DNA from: an uncultured Olsenella sp.
GTDB taxonomy: Bacteria > Actinomycetota > Coriobacteriia > Coriobacteriales > Atopobiaceae
Length of the DNA: 39,368 nt
Direction of reading: 5' to 3'
Assembly: GCA_949291295.1 (NCBI GenBank)
Contig: CASEVE010000029.1
Span: 1-39,368, forward strand
Shown here: positions 1-8,781 of the stretch, piece after piece
How the letters are laid out: every line of letters begins with the position of its first letter
Numbering within the stretch: the stretch's first letter is position 1
Program-made: the position numbers and the translations under genes
The notes under the pieces: generated by a model
Told to the model about the DNA's origin: nothing
What the model saw: the letters and a program-made list of their open reading frames with translations, nothing else
Database searches by the model: none

Positions 1-80
1 CATTCCGAACCCGGAAGTTAAGCCCCCGAGCGCCGATGGTACTGCGGAGTCAGTCCGTGGGAGAGCAGGACGTCGCTGAC
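1..80 (+). rRNA. rrf: 5S ribosomal RNA, 3' part
   Basis: The window opens inside a 5S rRNA gene. The CCGAACCCGGAAGTTAAGC block, the GATGGTACTGC block and the GGGAGAGCAGGACGTCG 3' strand are the conserved loop B/C and helix IV-V parts of bacterial 5S rRNA. About the first 35-40 nt of the gene lie outside the window. The end is placed at the GACGTCGCTGAC that should pair with the missing 5' end. It marks the end of an rRNA operon transcribed rightwards, since a clear intrinsic terminator follows. Confidence 0.93.
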
Positions 81-103
81 CAACAAGGGGCATTTTGCGC
101 TTG

Positions 104-134
104 AAGCCCGCGATCGTATGATTGCGGGTTTTTT
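104..134 (+). terminator. Intrinsic terminator of the rRNA operon
   Basis: A 9-bp stem (CCCGCGATC at 107-115 with GATTGCGGG at 120-128, one G-T wobble) has a GTAT loop and is followed by six T residues at 129-134. It lies 26 bp after the 5S end, where an rrn terminator is expected. Confidence 0.85.
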
Positions 135-163
135 CATATCTTGGCAAACCTCAGGCTGTCTTT

Positions 164-225
164 TGACTTTCCGTTTCTAGCAGTTTCTTAAGACTTTCCG
201 CTAACTTACCGCTAGCTTCCTAAGA
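164..225 (+). promoter_or_regulatory. Tandem 11-bp units upstream of the SARP-like gene
   Basis: Four consecutive 11-bp units lie at 182-192, 193-203, 204-214 and 215-225. They read AGTTTCTTAAG, ACTTTCCGCTA, ACTTACCGCTA and GCTTCCTAAGA. A further GACTTTCCG copy is at 165-173. SARP/OmpR-type regulators with a BTAD bind direct repeats spaced by one helical turn (11 bp), and the next gene encodes such a protein. I infer an autoregulatory operator. The stretch 225-328 is AT-rich and also holds a 6-bp inverted repeat (ATTCTG 267-272, CAGAAT 286-291). No convincing -35/-10 pair is obvious. Confidence 0.45.
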
Positions 226-328
226 TTCATGGAGTCAAATCAGAAATTAACCCCAAACATTACGCCATTCTGCTAACATTAAACTCAGAATTAAAGATGA
301 TCGTTCAAAAGACTGAAGGGTCGTTGCC

Positions 329-3196
329 ATGGTAGGCGGTTTGGTGCATTTGTCATCTGGTATGTTTACTGGCGGCGTAGGGGAGCAGGCTCTTCTCGCG
401 TTGTGCTGCGAGCCGGCAATGGGATGCCATGAACTCGTTGGCGACATGCTTGCTGAGGCATCTCGTCGCGGGAGCAAGGTCGTTCGTCGCTCACTGCTGG
501 GCGTTTCCTCGCGAGACTCCACGAGGCGCCTATTCAGGGTCGCTCGCGAGACCGCAGACATCGAGGAGCCCCTTCTTGTTGTGATTGAGGACTTTCCCGC
601 TGCAGATGAGGACGTGGTCGTTCGCCAGGCGAGGGCGCTTGAGCGTATTGTTCGGGCGGGCGCTTCGGTCATCATCACCCTGCTTCCTGAAGCGCGTCAG
701 CTTCTCGAGCTTCTCGCTGACTTTAAGACACTTTGGTCATGCGACTTAGTTGGAATGGGCCTCGCGGTAATTGGAAGGTCGCAGTATCCCCAGGAGACCA
801 GGGCACTTACGAGAGGTATCCCGAGCCTCATCGGCGCCCTTGAGGGAGCGTGCTCAGCGCTGTCCTGGCCTCAGGCTCCACCTCAGTCCTACTTTGATGC
901 GCTCTCCTCTCTGGTCTCGCAGTCTTTAAGAGGTGGGCTTTCCGATGAGGAGACGCGTGCCAGGCTCGCGATGCTGCTCGTCTGTTACGGCACCGTCGAC
1001 GAGCTCAACGCGATCCTCGAAAGAGACGCCAGCGAGATTCTTTTGCAGCTGAGAATCGATGCCCCGCTCTTTGGCGTTAGCGCGGAGCACTCAGGCTTTT
1101 CCTGCCTCTGCGACGACAAGACCCTTGACGTGCTTGTCTCACTGCCAAGGATTCGGTCGCTGTGCGAGGAGCATGTCGATATACTGCATCGGTCTCTCGA
1201 CCTACTTGCCTCTCGCGGGCAGTTTGGGCGAATTGCGGCGTTGAGCGATCTTGCGGATGGGGGATACTCTCAGACACTTGCCCTCAGCTACGGCGCGGAG
1301 CTTATTGAGGTGCGAGAGACGGAGCTCGTGCGAGCCACGCTCTTTGCTGATGAAGAGGCGCAAGATCTCTCGCTCATGTGCCACGATTCGCTGGCCTGTG
1401 CGCTCGAAGCGGTTTCCCAGAAGAGGCCGCGGTCCGCCCTGGGTGACCCCTCCATGTCTGTTCTGTCGCGCGAGGGCGAGCCGGCCACGCTATTGGCCCT
1501 CTCGCGTGAAGTCCTTCGTGGTGCGGTTGAGCTTCCTCAGATCAGGGCGTCGTCCGAGGACACGCTTGCACGAAGACTCTGGGTTCACTGCGAGGCCGTC
1601 TCGCTGATGGTCGAGGGACACATCACAGCCGCGCTCCACCTGCTCGTCTCAAGCTCCTTTGACACGAGCGCGCACGGGGTGTCGCGCGCGCTTCTCGACC
1701 TGGATTACGAGGCGGCAAGGCTGCTCGTCTGCGATAGGGGAGAGCGCGACGAGGAGCGCCTGGAGGCGGCGCTCTCCTACCTGAGTGCCTCCTCGCTCTC
1801 CGGTCTCTACGCGTATCCCGCCCTCGTGCTTCTCATCGAGAAGGTCATGGTGGGGGATGCCACCGCCGCCTCGGACGCCGAGGCGCTATCCGTGAAGGCG
1901 GAGCAGTGTGGTGACGTGGTTGCCCAGGTAGGAGCCTTGATCGCGGGGTGCATCTGCGACCTTAGGGGGAGGACGTTTGCCCGCGCGAGCGTGCGCGCCC
2001 GCCTTGCGGCTAGGCTCGCAAACGGGGCCGGCCTTCGCTATCTCGATCGAGTCTCGTGTCTGCTGGCAGACGTCGCGCGCTTTATGCTGGGAGATCGCAT
2101 CGAGGCGCCCACGAGTCTCATGGAAACGGATGACTTCGAGAGCGTTCGCCTTGTGGTCATGACCGCCATGTCAAACGATCCCCTGGAGTCTGTGGGAGGC
2201 CCTCTGAGCCCTCGCGTGCCGCGTGACGCCCTGTGGCTGGTCCTCGTGCTCTCCAGGGGCATGGGAGAGCTCTCCGCGCTTGTTAGGGACCAGCTTCCCC
2301 AATCCTGGAGGCGGGCGCTCTGCGTTGCGGCACATGGTCTTGGGGGCGAGCAGGACGAGAGGGAGCGCTCCCTTGCGGCTTCGGTGGCGGCATCCCTCGA
2401 GCGCTCCCCGATGGGCGACTCGTCCATACCAATTGACATCACGCTGCTCGGCGGGTTTGCGGTGTATGTGCGGGGCACGCGTGTTCCCGACTGGAAGCTC
2501 GAGAGGAGAAACGCAAAGGCCGTCCTCGAGTACCTCGTCCTGCAGAACGGGGGCATGGCGAAGAGATTTCAGCTGGTCGATCAGGTGTGGCCGGGGGTCG
2601 ACTACGTCGTGGGCTTCAACCGCGCGTATCAGGCGACAAGTTCCCTAAGGTCTGCGATAGGCGACATCGAGCCCGGGCTTGACCCTTTTGTGGCGAGCAG
2701 GTCAAGTCACGAGATCTCGCTCGATATGGGTCTTGTGAGATGTGACGTTGACGCCTTTCGAATCATCGCGCGAGAGGCCTCGGACACCGATGACCCTGCA
2801 CGGGCACTTGCCCTTGCGCGTCAGGCGGAACGCCTTTATGCGGGCGATCTCTACATCCCCACGGTGGATGCGGGGGCGTTTATCACGAACCTTCGCGACG
2901 AGCTGAGGGAGCTCTACGCCGACGCGATGGTGGCGGGCGGGGAGGCGGCGCTGCGCCTTGGCCAGGAGAGGACGGCCACAAGAATGGCGACAAACGCCCT
3001 CTCCGTGAACGACCTGCGGGAGGATGCCATGGTGGTTCTTGCGCGGGCGCTCAAGGCGAGCGGAAGGACCGTCGAGGCAGAGAGGAGGTTCAGAAGGTTT
3101 GGGTCGAGGCTCCGACGGTTGGGTGCCGGGGCGCCCTCGGGGGAGCTTCTCGAGGCGATGGGACGCCGTGAGGGGAAGGCGCTTGCGGTCTCCTAG
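329..3196 (+). CDS. Large SARP/BTAD-family transcriptional regulator with degenerate NTPase domain
   Basis: The product is a 955-residue cytoplasmic regulator. The C-terminal third is recognisable: an OmpR-type winged helix (about residues 702-795, beginning ITLLGGFAVYVRG) followed by an all-helical bacterial transcriptional activation domain (about 800-945). This is the SARP/AfsR arrangement. The N-terminal part resembles the STAND/LAL ATPase region of MalT/AfsR-like proteins: a Walker B-like LLVVIEDF lies at 82-89. At the P-loop position, however, the sequence is CEPAMGCHELV (27-37) instead of GEPGxGKTxLV, so the key Lys and Thr are missing. The middle is helical and Leu/Ala-rich, probably a TPR-like sensor. 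The ATG start follows GAAGGG. The gene is monocistronic between the rrn terminator and secA. The target is unknown; upstream 11-bp repeats suggest self-control. Confidence 0.75.
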   Translation: MVGGLVHLSSGMFTGGVGEQALLALCCEPAMGCHELVGDMLAEASRRGSKVVRRSLLGVSSRDSTRRLFRVARETADIEEPLLVVIEDFPAADEDVVVRQARALERIVRAGASVIITLLPEARQLLELLADFKTLWSCDLVGMGLAVIGRSQYPQETRALTRGIPSLIGALEGACSALSWPQAPPQSYFDALSSLVSQSLRGGLSDEETRARLAMLLVCYGTVDELNAILERDASEILLQLRIDAPLFGVSAEHSGFSCLCDDKTLDVLVSLPRIRSLCEEHVDILHRSLDLLASRGQFGRIAALSDLADGGYSQTLALSYGAELIEVRETELVRATLFADEEAQDLSLMCHDSLACALEAVSQKRPRSALGDPSMSVLSREGEPATLLALSREVLRGAVELPQIRASSEDTLARRLWVHCEAVSLMVEGHITAALHLLVSSSFDTSAHGVSRALLDLDYEAARLLVCDRGERDEERLEAALSYLSASSLSGLYAYPALVLLIEKVMVGDATAASDAEALSVKAEQCGDVVAQVGALIAGCICDLRGRTFARASVRARLAARLANGAGLRYLDRVSCLLADVARFMLGDRIEAPTSLMETDDFESVRLVVMTAMSNDPLESVGGPLSPRVPRDALWLVLVLSRGMGELSALVRDQLPQSWRRALCVAAHGLGGEQDERERSLAASVAASLERSPMGDSSIPIDITLLGGFAVYVRGTRVPDWKLERRNAKAVLEYLVLQNGGMAKRFQLVDQVWPGVDYVVGFNRAYQATSSLRSAIGDIEPGLDPFVASRSSHEISLDMGLVRCDVDAFRIIAREASDTDDPARALALARQAERLYAGDLYIPTVDAGAFITNLRDELRELYADAMVAGGEAALRLGQERTATRMATNALSVNDLREDAMVVLARALKASGRTVEAERRFRRFGSRLRRLGAGAPSGELLEAMGRREGKALAVS

Positions 3197-3326
3197 CTGG
3201 TCGAAAAGCGGGGATTGCTGTTTTGGTGATAGCGCGCGATGAGCGTCGCGCGTCCGCTCGGGACGAGTAGAGTGTAGAAGTTGTGTGACCATGCTTATGC
3301 CACTTGGTGAAGATTGGGAAAGACAC

Positions 3327-6209
3327 ATGGCAAACTTTCTCTCCAGACTTCTGTCCCTCGGCGCTGACCGAGAGCTCAAGGAATACGAGCGCATCACCGC
3401 TCAGGTAAACGACCTCGAACCCAAGTTCAAGGCCATGACCGACGACGAGCTCCACTCGGTCACGGCGGGCTTCCGCGAGCGTTACGCGGCGGGGGAGACG
3501 CTCGACGACCTTCTCCCCGAGGCGTTTGCCGCCGTGCGCGAGGCTTCGGTCAGAACTACGGGCCTGCGTCACTTTGACGTGCAGATCATCGGCGGCATCG
3601 CGCTTCACCGGGGCACCATCGCCGAGATGAAGACGGGCGAGGGCAAGACGCTCGTCTCGACGCTCGCCGGCTACCTCAACGCCATCCCGGGCAAGGGCGT
3701 TCACATCGTCACCGTGAACGACTACCTGGCCAAGCGAGACAGCGAGTGGATGGGACAGATCTACCGCTTCCTGGGCATGAAGGTCGGCCTCATCCAAAAT
3801 GGCATGAGGCTCCCCCTCAAGAAGCCCGCCTACGAGGCCGACGTCACCTACGGCACCAACTCCGAGTTTGGCTTTGACTACCTGCGCGACAACATGGTCA
3901 CGCGCCCGAGCATGCGCGTGCAGCGCGGGCACCACTACGCCATCGTGGACGAGGCCGACTCGATCCTCATCGACGAGGCCAGGACGCCGCTCATCATCTC
4001 CGGCGCCGGAACCAAGTCTGCGAGCACCTACAAGGACTTCGCGCGTGCCGTTCGCGGTCTCATCCCCGAGGTCGACTTCGACATGGACGAGGCCAAGCAC
4101 ACCATCGCCACCACGGAGGAGGGCCTCAAGAAGGTCGAGCGCGCCCTGGGCATCGATGACATCTACGGAGACGTGTCAGGCCAGCTCGTCAACCACCTCC
4201 AGCAGGCGCTCAAGGCGGAGTACATGTTCCACCGCGACCAGCAGTACGTGGTCGTTGACGGCGAGGTCAAGATCGTCGACGAGTTCACGGGCCGCATCAT
4301 GGAGGGCAGGCGCTACTCCGAGGGCCTGCACCAGGCAATCGAGGCCAAGGAAGGCGTGATCGTTCGCGAGGAGAACCAGACGCTCGCCACCATCACGCTC
4401 CAGAACTACTTCCTCATGTACGACAAGCTCTCGGGCATGACGGGTACGGCTATGACCGAGGACGCGGAGTTCCGCGAGGTCTATCACATTCCCGTGCAGG
4501 TGATTCCGCCCAACAAGCCCGTTGCCCGCGTCGATCACGACGACCTTGTGTACCGTACCGTCGACGCCAAGTTCAAGGCCGTTGCCGATGACGTCGTCGA
4601 GCGTCACGCCAAGGGGCAGCCCTGCCTCGTGGGCACCGTCTCCATCGAGAACTCCGAGCGCCTCTCTCGCATCCTGGACAAGCGCGGCATCAAGCACAAC
4701 GTCCTCAACGCCAAGTATCACGAGCGCGAGGCGCAGATCGTGGCCCAGGCAGGCCGCGAGGGCGCCGTCACCATCGCCACCAACATGGCCGGCCGTGGTA
4801 CGGACATCCTGCTCGGCGGAAACCCCGAGGAGCTTGCCGAGGAGGCCGTGCTCGAGCTCGACTTTGGCGTCGAGCAGGCGGTGCTGCGTCGTATCCTCGC
4901 TGCCGGCGACCCCTCGAGACTTACCTCCGAGGAGCTTGCCAAGCAGGGTCTCGAGATCGAGCCGGAGGTCCTCAAGGCGGTGGTCGAGGAGCGCGAGCGC
5001 GCGCTCAAGCGCTTCAAGGAGACCTGCGAGGTCGAGAAGCGCCACGTCATCGCGGCGGGTGGCCTGTGCGTTATCGGTACCGAGCGCCACGAGAGCCGCC
5101 GTATCGACAACCAGCTCCGCGGCCGCTCCGGCCGTCAGGGAGACCCGGGCGAGACGCAGTTCTACCTCTCTCTTGAGGACGACCTGATGCGTCTGTTTGG
5201 CGGCGACCGCATGGACAAGATCTCCGCCATGATGCAGCGCTACGACATGCCCGACGACATGCCAATCCAGGCCAAGATGGTTACCAAGGCCGTTGAGAGC
5301 GCCCAGCGCAAGGTCGAGGAAGTCAACTTCGCCATGCGTAAGAACGTCCTCGACTACGACAACGTCATGAACACCCAGCGCCAGGTCATCTATGAGGAGC
5401 GCAACAAGATCCTCGACGGCAAGGACCTCATGGAGCACATCGACGAGGTCACGCTCGATACCGCCAAGCGCGAGGTTGCCTTCTTCTGCCCGGAGAACGC
5501 CAAGCGCGGCGACTGGGACGAGCGCGGTCTTGCCCGCTGGCTCCAGGAGCTCACCGGCCACAAGGACGTTCCCTCCGTTGAGGACTGCAAGGGCGTCTCC
5601 GATGCCGTTGACGTTGTCGAGAAGTTCATCGACGGCTGCTTTGCCGAGAAGTCCGAGCGCATTGGCGAGGCTCCCATGCACGCCCTCTCCGCGCAGGTCA
5701 TGCTGCGCGTCATCGACACGCGCTGGATGGCCTACCTCCAGGAGATGGACTACCTCAAGACCGGCATCGGCCTGCGCGGCTTTGGTCAGCGCGACCCGCT
5801 CGTCGAGTACAAGTCCGAGGCCTACGCGGCGTTCTCCGAGCTCGTTAACACCATGTACGAGGACTTCCTCCGCACCATCCTGCGTCTTGAGGTCGTCGTG
5901 AAGCCCGTTGCGACCCCGACGGCCGCTCAGGCCCCCGCCGACGAGGAACCTCGCGAGCTGCGCGGCGCCCAGTATTCCGGGCCCGCCGAGTCCGCGGGCG
6001 GACAGGGTGCCGGCTCTGCGGCCGTCTCTGCCGGCGTGCGTTCCGTCGCTGCGGGAGCTCCTCCCCAGGGCAAGGCCCCCGGCGCCTCCAAGCCGCGCAC
6101 GTACCGCAAGTCCGACGACCCCGATCCCTACGTTGGCGTTGGCCGCAACGACCCCTGCCCGTGCGGCAGCGGAAAGAAGTTCAAGAACTGCCACGGCAGG
6201 AACCGCTAA
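3327..6209 (+). CDS. secA: Preprotein translocase ATPase SecA
   Basis: SecA is the motor ATPase that drives unfolded preproteins through SecYEG. The 960-residue product has the usual N-terminus (MANFLSRLL), Walker A MKTGEGKT near residue 102, the DEAD box VDEAD near 208, the helicase second half with NMAGRGTDI and QLRGRSGRQGD, a helical scaffold/wing region, and an Ala/Gly/Pro-rich linker. It ends in an intact SEC-C zinc motif (NDPCPCGSGKKFKNCHG) that binds SecB or ribosomes in other species. A longer frame opens at GTG 3285. I prefer ATG 3327 because the family N-terminus starts there and GGGAAAG lies just upstream. prfB follows without a gap. Confidence 0.97.
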   Translation: MANFLSRLLSLGADRELKEYERITAQVNDLEPKFKAMTDDELHSVTAGFRERYAAGETLDDLLPEAFAAVREASVRTTGLRHFDVQIIGGIALHRGTIAEMKTGEGKTLVSTLAGYLNAIPGKGVHIVTVNDYLAKRDSEWMGQIYRFLGMKVGLIQNGMRLPLKKPAYEADVTYGTNSEFGFDYLRDNMVTRPSMRVQRGHHYAIVDEADSILIDEARTPLIISGAGTKSASTYKDFARAVRGLIPEVDFDMDEAKHTIATTEEGLKKVERALGIDDIYGDVSGQLVNHLQQALKAEYMFHRDQQYVVVDGEVKIVDEFTGRIMEGRRYSEGLHQAIEAKEGVIVREENQTLATITLQNYFLMYDKLSGMTGTAMTEDAEFREVYHIPVQVIPPNKPVARVDHDDLVYRTVDAKFKAVADDVVERHAKGQPCLVGTVSIENSERLSRILDKRGIKHNVLNAKYHEREAQIVAQAGREGAVTIATNMAGRGTDILLGGNPEELAEEAVLELDFGVEQAVLRRILAAGDPSRLTSEELAKQGLEIEPEVLKAVVEERERALKRFKETCEVEKRHVIAAGGLCVIGTERHESRRIDNQLRGRSGRQGDPGETQFYLSLEDDLMRLFGGDRMDKISAMMQRYDMPDDMPIQAKMVTKAVESAQRKVEEVNFAMRKNVLDYDNVMNTQRQVIYEERNKILDGKDLMEHIDEVTLDTAKREVAFFCPENAKRGDWDERGLARWLQELTGHKDVPSVEDCKGVSDAVDVVEKFIDGCFAEKSERIGEAPMHALSAQVMLRVIDTRWMAYLQEMDYLKTGIGLRGFGQRDPLVEYKSEAYAAFSELVNTMYEDFLRTILRLEVVVKPVATPTAAQAPADEEPRELRGAQYSGPAESAGGQGAGSAAVSAGVRSVAAGAPPQGKAPGASKPRTYRKSDDPDPYVGVGRNDPCPCGSGKKFKNCHGRNR

Positions 6210-7328
6210 ATGGCGGACGCAACGAGGCCTGACCTCTCGGCTCTCTCGGCGCGTCTTGCTGAGGTCGAGAGCTACCTGCACATAGAGGAGAAGCGCGGGG
6301 AGGTCGCAGACCTCGAGGCGAGAAGCGCCGAGCCGGGTTTCTGGGACGACGCCGACCAGGCGCGCTCCACCATGGCGCGCCTCGCCGCCGCACGAGACGA
6401 CGTGAGCGGCATCGAAGCGGCGCGCGAGAAGCTCGATGACGCCTCCGCGGCGCTCGAGCTCGCCGACGAGACGGGTGACGAGGACCTTCTCGCCGAGGCG
6501 TCGAGGCTTGCCGCAGATCTTGAGTCCGACCTGTCCGACCTCGAGCTGTCGAGCTGGTTTACCGACGAGCTCGACCACGGCGACGCCATCGTTACCGTGA
6601 CGCCCGGCCAGGGTGGCCTTGAGGCGCAGGACTGGTGCGAGATGCTCTTCCGCATGTACCAGCGCTACTGCGACCGCCGCGGCTGGAAGGTCACCGTCAA
6701 CGACGCCGAGCCCGGCGAGGTCATCGGCCTCGACCGCGCCACCTTTACCGTGAGCGGCAAGAACGCCTACGGGATGCTCCGTGCCGAGCAGGGCGTGCAC
6801 CGCCTCGTGCGCATCTCGCCCACCGACGCCAAGAAGCGTCGTCAGACCACCTTTGCCGGCGTTGAGGTGCTCCCCGTCCTGCCCGACGATATTGAGGTCG
6901 AGATTGACCCGGGCGACCTGCGCGTCGACGTCTACCACGCCTCTGGTCACGGTGGCCAGGGCGTCAACACCACCGACTCCGCGGTGCGTATCACGCACCT
7001 GCCCACCGGGATTGTTGTGACCTGCCAGAACGAGCGCAGCCAGCTCCAGAACAAGGCCTTCGCGATGAGCGTTCTCAAGAGCCGTCTCTACGAGATGGAG
7101 CTCGCCCGCCGCGAGGAGGAGCTTGACGAGCTGCGCGGCCCCAAGCACGACATAGGCTTTGGCAACCAGATCAGAAGCTACGTTCTGTATCCCTACCAGC
7201 TCGTGAAGGACCTGCGCACGGGCGTGGAGACGGGCAACGTGAGCGCGGTCCTGGACGACGGGGACCTCGATGCGTTTGTCGTCGGCTACCACCGCTGGGC
7301 GGTGGGCGGCGGGGAAGCGTCGTCGTGA
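6210..7328 (+). CDS. prfB: Peptide chain release factor 2 (RF2), no programmed frameshift
   Basis: RF2 recognises UGA/UAA stop codons and triggers peptide release. The 372-residue product has the N-terminal helical domain (PGFWDD), the GGQ catalytic loop (SGHGGQGVNTTDSAVR, about residue 252) and the usual C-terminus. The reading frame is continuous: the region that carries the CUU UGA +1 shift site in many bacteria (here SYLHIEEKR) has no stop. The stop-codon recognition tripeptide, normally SPF, reads Ser203-Pro-Thr205. Its ATG directly abuts the secA TAA, so the two genes are cotranscribed and probably translationally coupled. The secA-prfB pairing is widespread in Gram-positive bacteria. 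Confidence 0.95.
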   Translation: MADATRPDLSALSARLAEVESYLHIEEKRGEVADLEARSAEPGFWDDADQARSTMARLAAARDDVSGIEAAREKLDDASAALELADETGDEDLLAEASRLAADLESDLSDLELSSWFTDELDHGDAIVTVTPGQGGLEAQDWCEMLFRMYQRYCDRRGWKVTVNDAEPGEVIGLDRATFTVSGKNAYGMLRAEQGVHRLVRISPTDAKKRRQTTFAGVEVLPVLPDDIEVEIDPGDLRVDVYHASGHGGQGVNTTDSAVRITHLPTGIVVTCQNERSQLQNKAFAMSVLKSRLYEMELARREEELDELRGPKHDIGFGNQIRSYVLYPYQLVKDLRTGVETGNVSAVLDDGDLDAFVVGYHRWAVGGGEASS

Positions 7329-8200
7329 GCCGCGTGCCCTGGCGCACCGTTGTGCGCGACGCGACGCTCATAGTCCTCGGCTCGGCCATCTTTGCCGTTG
7401 GCGTGGACTGCTTCGAGATTCCCTACGGCCTGGCCGCCGGGGGCGTGACGGGACTTGCCACGGTGTTTTCGGCCATTGCGGAGTCCATGGGGGTGCCGCT
7501 TCCCGTCGGTCTTCAGACCATCGTCATGAACGCACTGCTCATGGCCTTTGTCGTTCGCTCTGGCGATAGGGGCTACATCGCCCGGACCGCAGGGGGCATT
7601 GTGGCCTGCGGCCTTCTTACCGACCTTTTGGCGCCGGTGCTCCCTGTTCTGGGTGGCGAGAACGACCTCCTGCTGTGTGCCCTGTGGGGAGGCGTCATCA
7701 CCGGCGTGGGCCTTGGCCTGGTCTTTAGGACGGGCGGAAACACGGGCGGAACAGACATTGTTGCCCAGGCGATCTCGCGGCGGCTCGGCATGCCCGTCGG
7801 GGTTGCCGTCATTGTTGTGGACGGCGTGATCATCGCGTTTTCCGCCACCGTCTTCTCCATCGAGCAGGCCCTGTACGCGGCGGTTGCGATGTTCATCTGC
7901 GGCAAGGTGATCGACGCCGTGGTGGACGGCCCCCGCTCCGCCCGAGCCGCCTACATCATCTCCGAGAAGCACGCCGAGATTGCCAACGAGATTCTCTACA
8001 CGCTCAATCGCGGTTGCACGGAGCTCCAGGCCCGCGGCCTGTGGAGCGGAAAGAGCAGGCCGGTTCTTCTCTGTGTTCTTGGCAGGTCGGAGACCATGAG
8101 GCTCAAGCAGATCGTGGCCGTGTGCGACCCTGAGGCCATCGTTATCATTTCCGAGGTCCACGAGGCGTTTGGCGAGGGCTTCCATCAGATAACCGGCTGA
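7325..8200 (+). CDS. YitT/YvjA-family membrane protein
   Basis: This is a 291-residue integral membrane protein of the YitT family. About five to six hydrophobic segments span residues 10-200. The family loop RTGGNTGGTDIVAQ lies after TM4, and a soluble DUF2179-type C-terminal domain (about 205-285, AYIISEKHAEIANEIL...) ends in a conserved ISEVHEAFGEGF. The family is widespread, and its transport substrate is not established. It starts at GTG 7325, overlapping the prfB stop by 4 bp (GTGA), so it belongs to the secA-prfB operon. YitT-family genes also sit near prfB/ftsEX in Bacillus. Confidence 0.88.
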   Translation: MSRVPWRTVVRDATLIVLGSAIFAVGVDCFEIPYGLAAGGVTGLATVFSAIAESMGVPLPVGLQTIVMNALLMAFVVRSGDRGYIARTAGGIVACGLLTDLLAPVLPVLGGENDLLLCALWGGVITGVGLGLVFRTGGNTGGTDIVAQAISRRLGMPVGVAVIVVDGVIIAFSATVFSIEQALYAAVAMFICGKVIDAVVDGPRSARAAYIISEKHAEIANEILYTLNRGCTELQARGLWSGKSRPVLLCVLGRSETMRLKQIVAVCDPEAIVIISEVHEAFGEGFHQITG

Positions 8201-8223
8201 GTGACCGGCACTGTCCGACCGCT

Positions 8224-8238
8224 GGCGGGAATCCCGCC
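8224..8238 (+). terminator. Short GC hairpin after the secA operon (weak terminator)
   Basis: A 6-bp GGCGGG/CCCGCC stem with an AAT loop lies 24 bp after the yitT stop. No real T-tract follows (CTCTTT comes 15 nt later), so termination is only suggested. Confidence 0.3.
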
Positions 8239-8285
8239 GCCCGCAACCCTCTTTCATGACACACTATCCAGACGGGCCAGAGGGG

Positions 8286-8302
8286 CTCGCGCGCGGCGCG
8301 AG
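8286..8302 (+). promoter_or_regulatory. Hairpin in the leader of the PTS genes
   Basis: A perfect 7-bp GC-only stem (CTCGCGC/GCGCGAG, loop GCG) ends 10 nt before the Shine-Dalgarno of the IIA gene. It could affect ribosome access, but this may also be chance in GC-rich DNA. Confidence 0.25.
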
Positions 8303-8325
8303 ACGTGAGAGGCAGGAAGTGTGCC

Positions 8326-8781
8326 ATGCTGAGTGATTTTCTCGCCGAGGAGCTTGTCCAGCTTGGGGTTGAGGCTACCGACTGGGAGGACGCCGTCATC
8401 AAGGCAACGCGTCCGCTGGTCGAGGAGGGAAAGATCACCGAGGGCTACGTCGAGGACATCATCCTTGGCGTCAAGGACCTCGGCCCCTACATCGTTGTTG
8501 CGCCGCACGTGGCGCTGCCCCACGCCCGTCCCGAGAGCGGCGCCATCGAGCCCGCCGTTGGCGTGGTGACGCTCAGCGAGCCCGTTTCTTTTGGCAGCGT
8601 GTCAAACGACCCGGTTCGCTACCTCTTCCCGCTTTCTGCCACAGATAACGACGGTCATCTCGGGGCGCTTCAGTCGCTCGTGGAGATTTTGTCCGATGAC
8701 GACTTCTTTGCCCAGCTCGACAGCGCCAAGACGCCCGCGGAGGTCGTCGAGCTGGTCAGGATCACGGAGGGGAGGCTCTGA
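8326..8781 (+). CDS. PTS sugar transporter subunit IIA (mannitol/fructose/ascorbate type)
   Basis: This is a cytoplasmic phosphocarrier of 151 residues that receives phosphate from HPr. The PTS_EIIA type-2 signature is clear: VVAPHVALPHARPESG, with His66 in LPHA the expected phosphorylated residue, followed by the GVVTLSEPVSFG core. ATG 8326 is chosen over an in-frame GTG at 8305 because AGGCAGGAAG lies 6-7 nt upstream. The gene overlaps the next gene (IIB) by one base. No membrane IIC component is encoded in this window, so the substrate cannot be assigned. Type-2 IIA/IIB pairs of this kind often accompany split transketolases, as here, hinting at a pentose or ascorbate-like substrate. Confidence 0.88.
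   Translation: MLSDFLAEELVQLGVEATDWEDAVIKATRPLVEEGKITEGYVEDIILGVKDLGPYIVVAPHVALPHARPESGAIEPAVGVVTLSEPVSFGSVSNDPVRYLFPLSATDNDGHLGALQSLVEILSDDDFFAQLDSAKTPAEVVELVRITEGRL

Noticed and set aside
3233..3252. Terminator between the SARP-like gene and secA
   Set aside because: A 7-bp CGCGCGA/TCGCGCG hairpin is present, but there is no T-tract and such GC stems are expected by chance here.
6210..6330. Programmed +1 frameshift in prfB
   Set aside because: The frame is continuous from ATG 6210 and no CTTTGA site occurs at the usual place.
4176..7292. A 1038-codon minus-strand frame over secA-prfB, and similar long ones at 34348-36324 and 36463-38277
   Set aside because: Same artefact: low-complexity Val/Leu/Gly/Asp-rich translations opposite well-identified genes.
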